Assembly (NCBI GenBank): GCA_021813645.1
Contig: JAKAJW010000197.1
Coordinates: 1 to 11,444 of the forward strand
Reading direction: 5' to 3'
Source of the DNA: Pseudomonadota bacterium
Lineage (GTDB): Bacteria > Pseudomonadota > Alphaproteobacteria > Rhodobacterales > Rhodobacteraceae
Length of the DNA: 11,444 nucleotides
Shown: positions 6,542 through 11,444 of the stretch, one piece after another
How positions within the stretch are numbered: position 1 is the stretch's first letter
Layout: each line of letters begins with the position of its first letter
Program-made: the position numbers and the translations under genes
Notes under the pieces: model-generated
Databases searched by the model: none
What the model was told of the DNA's origin: nothing
Seen by the model: only the letters and a program-made list of their open reading frames with translations

Positions 6542-7561
6542 TCAGGCGGCGGCGCGGGCCACCTCGGCAAGCGCGGCATCGAGGGTTTCCAAGCCGGCGC
6601 CGGGACGCGCGGCCCCCTCGGACAGGAGCCGACGCCAGCCGCGGGCGCCGGGCGCGCCATGGAACAGGCCGAGCATATGCCGGGTGACCTGGTGCAGCCG
6701 ACCGCCAGCGGCGAGATGGGCAGCGATATAGGGCCGGAAGACCTCCACCGCCTCGAGCGCCGTCAGCCGACGCCGATCAGACCAAAGCCGGGTGTCCGCC
6801 TCCAGCAGAAGCGCGGGCTCGTGATAGGCGGCGCGACCGATCATCACCCCGTCGAGCCCCTGGGCCAGCAGCGCCTCGGCCTGCTCGAGATCGGTGATGC
6901 CGCCGTTGATGGAGATATCAAGCGCCGGAAACGCGCGTTTCATCGCCAGCACCAGCCCATAGTCGAGCGGCGGAATCTCGCGGTTCTCCTTCGGCGAGAG
7001 CCCCTGCAGCCAGGCCTTGCGGGCATGGATGGTGACGCGGCGCAGGCCGGTCGCGACCAGGGTTTCGAGGAAGGCCGGCAGCGTCTCCTCGGGCCGCTGG
7101 TCATCAACGCCAAGCCGGCATTTCACCGTCACCTCGACCGGACTCGCCTCCTGCATGGCCGCCACGCAGGCGGCGACGCGCGCCGGCTCGAACATCAGCA
7201 CGGCGCCGAAACAGCCCGACTGCACCCGGTCGGAGGGGCAGCCGACGTTCAGGTTGATCTCGTCATAGCCCCAGGCGGCGGCGATCCTTGTCGCCTCGGC
7301 CAGCTCGGTCGGCTCCGAACCGCCGAGCTGCAGCGCCACCGGATGTTCGGCCGCGTCATAGTCGAGCAGCCGCGCCCGATCGCCGTGCCGGATGGCGGCG
7401 GCAGTGACCATTTCCGTATAGAGCAGGGTCCGACGCGACAGCACGCGATGGAAGGCGCGGCAATGCCGGTCCGTCCAATCCATCATCGGTGCAACGCTGA
7501 GGCGCGCGGCGTCGCGAATCGTCAAACTCCCTTGTTTCTTGGGGTTTTCCGACCCGACCAT
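6542..7561 (-). CDS. dusA: tRNA-dihydrouridine(20/20a) synthase DusA
   Basis: This FMN-dependent enzyme reduces uridines 20/20a in the tRNA D-loop with NADPH. From the ATG at 7561 the protein has 339 residues, the normal DusA length. LSVAPMMDWTDRHCR at 21-35 is the FMN-site signature. NLNVGCPSDRVQSGCFGA at 103-120 includes the catalytic Cys108. VTVKCRLGVDD, IHARKAWLQGLSPKENR and DGVMIGRAAYHEP follow in the order expected for DusA rather than DusB or DusC. A GTG at 7630 would add 23 residues (362 in all), but it lies inside an inverted repeat and has no visible ribosome site. The 7561 ATG has only a weak GGGAAG upstream. The 5' end of dusA is a known integration target, and an integrase diverges from it here. 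The first residues (about 1-17) and the leader may therefore derive from the inserted element. Confidence 0.94.
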   Translation of the reverse strand: MVGSENPKKQGSLTIRDAARLSVAPMMDWTDRHCRAFHRVLSRRTLLYTEMVTAAAIRHGDRARLLDYDAAEHPVALQLGGSEPTELAEATRIAAAWGYDEINLNVGCPSDRVQSGCFGAVLMFEPARVAACVAAMQEASPVEVTVKCRLGVDDQRPEETLPAFLETLVATGLRRVTIHARKAWLQGLSPKENREIPPLDYGLVLAMKRAFPALDISINGGITDLEQAEALLAQGLDGVMIGRAAYHEPALLLEADTRLWSDRRRLTALEAVEVFRPYIAAHLAAGGRLHQVTRHMLGLFHGAPGARGWRRLLSEGAARPGAGLETLDAALAEVARAAA

Positions 7562-7562
7562 C

Positions 7563-7582
7563 TTCCCGATTTTTCCCGATTT
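7563..7582. repeat. Perfect 10-base tandem repeat just upstream of the dusA start
   Basis: TTCCCGATTT occurs twice back to back, at 7563-7572 and 7573-7582, immediately upstream of the chosen dusA ATG. On the dusA strand it reads AAATCGGGAA twice. It is AT-richer than its surroundings. It could be a protein-binding direct repeat or part of the recombination site. Confidence 0.7.
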
Positions 7583-7611
7583 GGCCCCGTTCGGCGCGAT
7601 TTCGACCAAAA

Positions 7612-7650
7612 GTGCTACACGATGTAGCACTCGAGCCGGTCGTGTAGCAC
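7612..7650. repeat. Inverted repeat with an extra direct copy (TGTAGCAC motif), possible recombinase or excisionase site
   Basis: GTGCTACA at 7612-7619 and TGTAGCAC at 7623-7630 are perfect eight-base inverted arms around CGA. A third copy, TGTAGCAC, stands at 7643-7650 in the same orientation as the second. The second and third copies start 20 bases apart, about two helical turns. The layout between dusA and the integrase suggests a bound protein (Int, Xis or an autoregulator), but this is inferred. Confidence 0.6.
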
Positions 7651-7824
7651 CGCCGGCACGGGCACGCCAAGGCCTGCGACAGGATTTCTGGTTTGATCTC
7701 CCTGCACAGGCTCGCGGACCTCCTGTTTCTTCCCGTTCGAACGATCACATCGCCTACCCGGGCAACCCGGTGGCGGCTGATCGGATCCAGACAACTCGAG
7801 TCAAGATTACGCAAGGAGACCCAG

Positions 7825-8988
7825 ATGGGCACGATCATCGAACGCAAGAGCAAGACCGGCGGCAAGCGCTATACCGCACAGATCCGGCTGAAGCATGAGG
7901 GCAAAATTGTCGTCAGCGAGGCGAAGACCTTCGCGCAGCGCCGCATGGCCCTCGGTTGGCTGAAGAGGAAAGAAGTTCTCGTCGAGGAAGCCGGTGGCGC
8001 GTTGGCCTTCTCGTTAGGCGAGAAGAGCGCGGCTGCTCAGTCTGTCACCGGCGTTGATGTCATCGACGCCTATCTCAAATCCCTGCGGAAGACCCCCGGC
8101 AAGACCAAGCTCGGGTATCTCGAGATGCTCAAGCGTTTTGACATCGCGCAGCGGGACTGGCGGACGCTCACGACCACCGATTTCATCACCTTCGGCAGCG
8201 ATCTCCTGAAGGGGGTGCAACCTGCCCCCAAGGATCTGAACAAGGCCACGGCAGAGACGTTCGAACTCAAAGCTCGCCAACCCCAGACCGTGGGCAACAT
8301 CCTTGCGCATCTGAAAACCGTGCTCGAGTATGCCGGGCCGATCATCGGGCACAAGCTGCCGACTGCCGACTTCCATGAAGCGATGAAAAACATGCGGCAT
8401 ACCGGGACGATCTGTCGTTCTCGCGAGCGGACCCGGCGCCCCACTCTGCAAGAGCTGGATATGCTCTTGGACTACTTCCACAAACGTTTCTTGAATGATC
8501 CGCGCTGCGTCCCGATGCACATGGTCATTCACAACCAGATCTTCGGGTGCAATCGTCTCGGGGAGTGTGCCCGCGCCACTTGGGACGACTACAACAGCGA
8601 CGATGAGGAGCAGGTCATCAAGAACATGAAGCACCCGCGGAAAACGGATGGCAACGACGTGACTGTCAAGGTGCGCGAGGAACAGCGGCTCGTGATCGAC
8701 GCCATGCCTCGGACGAGCGACCGGATCTTCCCCTATCACAAAGACACGATGTCGCGTCTCTTCACCGAGGCTTGTCAGCTTCTGGACATCAAGGATCTGC
8801 ACTTCCACGATCTTCGCCACGAAGGGATCTCCCGGCTCTTCGAAATGAGCCTGACCATTCCCGAAGTCGCGGCCGTTTCCGGTCACAAATCCTGGCAACT
8901 GCTGAGCCGCTACACGCACCTCAAGAAAAAGGGCGACAAATTCGAAGGGTGGATCTGGATCGAACGGCTTCGCGAAGGAAAGCTCTGA
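7825..8988 (+). CDS. Tyrosine-type site-specific recombinase/integrase (dusA-associated)
   Basis: This phage-type integrase catalyses integration and excision of a mobile element. It has 387 residues and looks intact. The N-terminal part (about 1-60, starting MGTIIERKSKTGGKRYTAQI) resembles an arm-binding domain. A helical core-binding domain spans about 75-190 and the catalytic domain about 205-370. The catalytic set is present: Arg244 (GCNRLGE), Lys273 (PRKTDG), His328-x-x-Arg331 (HDLR), His354 (SGHKS) and the nucleophile Tyr363 (SRYTHL). The start at 7825 is chosen because AAGGAG sits six bases upstream (7813-7818); an in-frame ATG at 7693 lacks this and reads through low-complexity sequence. 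It points away from dusA, as in the described family of dusA-targeting integrases found with prophages and genomic islands. Its codon use is visibly less GC-biased than the sox and ccm genes, consistent with transfer. Confidence 0.93.
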   Translation: MGTIIERKSKTGGKRYTAQIRLKHEGKIVVSEAKTFAQRRMALGWLKRKEVLVEEAGGALAFSLGEKSAAAQSVTGVDVIDAYLKSLRKTPGKTKLGYLEMLKRFDIAQRDWRTLTTTDFITFGSDLLKGVQPAPKDLNKATAETFELKARQPQTVGNILAHLKTVLEYAGPIIGHKLPTADFHEAMKNMRHTGTICRSRERTRRPTLQELDMLLDYFHKRFLNDPRCVPMHMVIHNQIFGCNRLGECARATWDDYNSDDEEQVIKNMKHPRKTDGNDVTVKVREEQRLVIDAMPRTSDRIFPYHKDTMSRLFTEACQLLDIKDLHFHDLRHEGISRLFEMSLTIPEVAAVSGHKSWQLLSRYTHLKKKGDKFEGWIWIERLREGKL

Positions 8989-9002
8989 TCCGGAGGCTCA
9001 CA

Positions 9003-9036
9003 CCTTGGCCAGCGGGACATCTCTCGCCGGCCAAGG
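9003..9036 (+). terminator. Stem-loop downstream of the integrase gene
   Basis: CCTTGGCC at 9003-9010 and GGCCAAGG at 9029-9036 are perfect eight-base inverted arms, with a further GCG/CGC pairing inside an 18-base interval. The structure starts 15 bases after the integrase stop. No T run follows. It may terminate or stabilise the integrase message. Confidence 0.4.
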
Positions 9037-9116
9037 CTTGGCGAAAGCACCCAGCCTTCTTGCCTCGCCAGCAACCTTCGGTAGTCTGGCCTCCGAAACG
9101 AAGGCGGAGTTGGGCG

Positions 9117-11351
9117 ATTTCACTTTCCGAGCGCGATGTCTGTAGCAAGTTCATAACCCCGGCCCTTCAGCGCGCGGGCTGGGATCTGCAGACCCAGATT
9201 TCCGAAGAGAAGACCCTGACCGACGGGCGCATCATCGTTCGCGGTCGCATGGTTGCGCGCGGCAAGAAGAAACGGGCGGATTACGTTCTCTATCTGAAGC
9301 CGAACATCCCGATCGCCATCATCGAGGCCAAGGACAAGTCCCATGCCCTCGGCGACGGGATGCAGCAAGCGCTCGCCTATGCAGAGATGCTGAGGGTGCC
9401 CTTCGCGTTCTCCTCGAACGGCGATGGCTTCGTCTTCCACGACAGGACCGGCCAAGCGACCTCGATGGAAACGACGATCGGGCTCGATGACTTTCCGTCT
9501 CCGGACGAGCTCCAGCGCCGCTACGAGATTTGGAAAGGGTTGACCGAGCCGCAAGCCGCGGTCGCCTTCCAGAACTATTACGACGGCAAGACGCCCCGCT
9601 ACTACCAGATGAACGCCATCAACGCGGCCGTCGAAGCGATCGCCAAGGGGCAGGATCGCCTGCTGCTCGTGATGGCCACCGGGACGGGCAAGACCCTCAC
9701 GGCCTTCCAGATCATCTGGCGTCTATGGAAGGCCGGCGCGAAGAAGCGTGTTCTCTTCCTCGCCGACCGGAACGTCCTTGTCGACCAGACCATGGTCAAC
9801 GACTTCCGCCCCTTCATCGGAGCAATGGCGAAGCTCTCGACGAATGCCAAGGCGATCGAGCGGCCGGACGGCAGCCTCGAAAACGTGACACTCGCGATGG
9901 ATCGCAAGAGGCGCATCAACACCGCCTATGAGATCTATCTGGGTCTCTACCAGGCGCTGACCGGCCCGACGGACGCACAGAAGATCTACCGCGAACTCTC
10001 GCCCGACTTCTTCGATCTCATCATCGTCGACGAGTGTCACCGGGGCAGCGCCGCTGACGACTCCGCCTGGCGCGAGATCCTGGAACACTTCTCGGGCGCG
10101 ACCCAGATTGGCCTGACGGCGACCCCGAAAGAGACGGAATACGTTTCGAACATCAATTACTTCGGCCAGCCGATCTACAGCTACTCCCTCAAGGAAGGGA
10201 TCAGCGACGGCTTCCTCGCCCCTTACAAGGTCATCAAGTGCCATTTCGACCGGGATGTCGAAGGCTACCGCCCCGAGCAGGGTCAGCTCGACCGCGACGG
10301 CAACGAAGTCGAGGATCGCCTCTACAACACCAAGGACTTCGACCGCACTCTCGTCATCGACGACCGCACCAAACTGGTTGCGAATCGGGTGTCGCAATTC
10401 CTCAAGGAAAGCGGAGACAGGTTCCAGAAGACCATCGTCTTCTGCGTCGACCAGGAACATGCCGCCCGGATGCGTCAGGCGCTGATCAACGAGAATGAGG
10501 ACCTTGTCGCGAAGAACGCGCGCTACGTGATGCGGATCACCGGAAGCGACAAGGAAGGACTCGATCAGCTCAGCAACTTCATCGACCCGGAGGCAACCTA
10601 TCCGGTGATCGTCACCACCTCCCGCCTGCTCAGCACCGGGGTGGACGCGCAGACCTGTCGCCTGATCGTTCTCGACCGCGAAGTCGGTTCGATGACCGAG
10701 TTCAAGCAGATCGTCGGGCGCGGAACCCGGGTGCATGCTGACACGGGGAAATATTACTTCACGCTGATGGACTTCCGTGGAGCAACCAATCACTTCGCGG
10801 ATCCCGAGTTCGATGGCGATCCCGTGCAGATCTACGAGCCCGGCGCGAACGATCCGATGGTTCCTCCTGACGAGCCAGATTCGACCCCGGACGAAGCGGA
10901 AGAAACCCCCGTCGAGACCAGGCCTGCCGATCCCTCACAGACGGCTGAGCCCGAGGGGCTCGGCTCCGGAGCCCTCGACAGGAAGGACGAGCCTCGTCGG
11001 AAGATCTATGTCGACGGCGTGGGGGCCAGCATTGTCGCGGAGCGGATCCAGTATCTCGATGCAAACGGCAAGCTGGTAACCGAAAGCCTACGCGACTTCA
11101 CCAAACGAGCGCTCCACCGTCACTTTGCTTCCCTCGATGATTTCCTTCGGCGCTGGAACTCCGAAGACCAGAAGCAGGCGATCGTCGAGGAACTGGCGGA
11201 GGAAGGGCTCGATCTCGGGGTGATCGGTGCCGAGCTGGGCAAGGACCTCGATCCCTTCGACCTCGTCTGCCATGTCGCCTTCGACGCCAAGCCCCTGACC
11301 CGTCAGGAACGGGCCAATGGCCTGCTGCCGGTTTCGTGGACACGAAGATAG
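9117..11351 (+). CDS. hsdR: Type I restriction enzyme R subunit (HsdR, EcoEI-like), abnormal start and C-terminus truncated by an IS3-family element
   Basis: HsdR is the motor and nuclease subunit of a type I restriction-modification complex, which translocates DNA and cuts unmodified DNA. Counting from the ATT at 9117 there are 744 residues. A PD-(D/E)xK nuclease core shows Asp55 (RADY) and Glu70-Ala-Lys72 (IIEAKDK). The SF2 helicase motifs are Walker A ATGTGKT at 187-193, DECH at 305-308, LTATP at 333-337, TGVD at 507-510 and QIVGRGTR at 531-538. An acidic Pro/Glu linker at about 575-620 is followed by an EcoEI-type C-terminal domain from about 625. That domain stops near 733 (PLTRQERAN), and the last 11 residues come from the insertion sequence. 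Homologues usually begin Met-Ser-x-x-(S/T)-ERD; here that place reads ATT, with AAGGCGGAG seven bases upstream. The nearest in-frame accepted start is TTG at 9060. The gene is probably inactive or impaired. No hsdM or hsdS is visible. Confidence 0.85.
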   Translation: MSLSERDVCSKFITPALQRAGWDLQTQISEEKTLTDGRIIVRGRMVARGKKKRADYVLYLKPNIPIAIIEAKDKSHALGDGMQQALAYAEMLRVPFAFSSNGDGFVFHDRTGQATSMETTIGLDDFPSPDELQRRYEIWKGLTEPQAAVAFQNYYDGKTPRYYQMNAINAAVEAIAKGQDRLLLVMATGTGKTLTAFQIIWRLWKAGAKKRVLFLADRNVLVDQTMVNDFRPFIGAMAKLSTNAKAIERPDGSLENVTLAMDRKRRINTAYEIYLGLYQALTGPTDAQKIYRELSPDFFDLIIVDECHRGSAADDSAWREILEHFSGATQIGLTATPKETEYVSNINYFGQPIYSYSLKEGISDGFLAPYKVIKCHFDRDVEGYRPEQGQLDRDGNEVEDRLYNTKDFDRTLVIDDRTKLVANRVSQFLKESGDRFQKTIVFCVDQEHAARMRQALINENEDLVAKNARYVMRITGSDKEGLDQLSNFIDPEATYPVIVTTSRLLSTGVDAQTCRLIVLDREVGSMTEFKQIVGRGTRVHADTGKYYFTLMDFRGATNHFADPEFDGDPVQIYEPGANDPMVPPDEPDSTPDEAEETPVETRPADPSQTAEPEGLGSGALDRKDEPRRKIYVDGVGASIVAERIQYLDANGKLVTESLRDFTKRALHRHFASLDDFLRRWNSEDQKQAIVEELAEEGLDLGVIGAELGKDLDPFDLVCHVAFDAKPLTRQERANGLLPVSWTRR

Positions 11352-11444
11352 GATCGTGATCAATGAACTGGAGAGTGGATATGACGAGACGGAAGTTCAG
11401 CCGTGAGTTCAAGATCGAGGCCGTAAGGCTGGTGACGGACCGGG
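11318..11444 (+). mobile_element. Left end of an IS3-family insertion sequence (runs off the right edge)
   Basis: The hsdR reading frame loses resemblance to its family near 11317, and an IS3-type orfA begins shortly after. The left end therefore probably lies at about 11318, starting TGGCCTGCTGCCGG. IS3-family ends commonly begin with TG. Within the end, TTCGTG at 11333-11338 and CACGAA at 11341-11346 form a short palindrome. The exact boundary is inferred from where HsdR similarity stops; the matching right inverted repeat and the target duplication are outside the window. Confidence 0.65.
11381..11444 (+). CDS. IS3-family transposase OrfA, N-terminal fragment (runs off the right edge)
   Basis: Only the first 21 codons are visible. 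They read MTRRKFSREFKIEAVRLVTD, the very typical beginning of an IS3-family OrfA, which supplies the helix-turn-helix DNA-binding part of the transposase. A GGAG at 11370-11373 lies seven bases upstream of the ATG. In this family OrfA is followed by the DDE-type OrfB, usually expressed by programmed frameshifting; that part is beyond the window. Its position places it inside the hsdR gene, in the same orientation. Confidence 0.85.
   Translation, partial: MTRRKFSREFKIEAVRLVTDR

Larger units (their letters stand above)
7562..7824. other. Junction region between dusA and the integrase: candidate attachment/Int-binding region and divergent promoters
   Basis: These 263 bases lie between the divergent starts of dusA and a tyrosine recombinase gene. 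No protein-coding gene is supported. The region holds a perfect 10-base tandem repeat, a 19-base inverted repeat and a third copy of its arm (listed separately), plus a small hairpin CCGGG-CAA-CCCGG at 7758-7770. In elements that use dusA as target, the attachment site lies at the dusA 5' end next to the integrase. One attachment end (attL or attR) should therefore be here or just inside dusA. The exact core cannot be fixed without the other end of the element. Confidence 0.45.

Noticed and set aside
7693..7824. 44-residue N-terminal extension of the integrase from the ATG at 7693
   Set aside because: The added residues look non-coding and there is no ribosome site, whereas AAGGAG precedes the ATG at 7825.
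8014..8919. 301-codon open frame antisense to the integrase
   Set aside because: The plus-strand integrase has a full catalytic set; the antisense frame shows no motif of its own.
8772..9059. hsdR start at the ATG at 8772
   Set aside because: It would overlap the integrase gene by more than 200 bases in another frame, and the encoded residues resemble no HsdR N-terminus.
9723..10793. 356-codon open frame antisense to hsdR
   Set aside because: It lies opposite the helicase motifs of hsdR and has no recognisable domain; it is a shadow frame.
1..11444. CRISPR array, tRNA, rRNA or riboswitch
   Set aside because: No regularly spaced repeats, cloverleaf-like segments or conserved RNA motifs were seen on either strand. 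In particular there is no tRNA gene at the integrase-proximal boundary, so dusA is the better target candidate.

Overview
The window is high-GC DNA that reads like a chromosome of a Rhodobacterales-type alphaproteobacterium (Rhodobacter/Paracoccus relatives). The reasons are very GC-rich codon use, a soxBDA operon, the ccmI-ruvX-DUF1289 arrangement and a DUF1289 protein. The species cannot be named from the sequence alone.

Positions 1-7561 look like ordinary chromosome. On the minus strand, 3096 to <1 holds soxB, soxD and the first 480 codons of soxA, which encode heterotetrameric sarcosine oxidase (sarcosine to glycine plus a one-carbon unit). A strong stem-loop lies between soxB and soxD. 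Diverging from it on the plus strand is a compact operon: ccmI (cytochrome c maturation), ruvX/yqgF (nuclease linked to 16S rRNA processing) and a small four-cysteine DUF1289 protein. Both downstream genes start at a GTG that overlaps the preceding stop codon. A hairpin at 5524-5553 separates this operon from a convergent TauE/SafE-family permease. Upstream of the permease, also on the minus strand, is dusA (tRNA dihydrouridine synthase A).

Positions from about 7562 onward look like one end of an integrated element. Immediately upstream of dusA and pointing away from it is an intact tyrosine recombinase. dusA is a documented integration target for a family of such integrases. The 263 bases between them carry short direct and inverted repeats that could be attachment-site or integrase-binding sequence. 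Base composition is visibly less GC-biased in the integrase and the next gene.

The cargo visible here is a type I restriction endonuclease subunit (HsdR, EcoEI-like) that appears damaged at both ends. Its expected N-terminus is preceded by ATT where ATG would be expected. Its C-terminus runs into the left end of an IS3-family insertion sequence, whose orfA begins at 11381 and continues off the window. No methylase (hsdM) or specificity (hsdS) gene is visible, so whether the restriction system works cannot be judged. I did not find a convincing new system; the most informative part is the dusA/integrase junction and the decaying hsdR.
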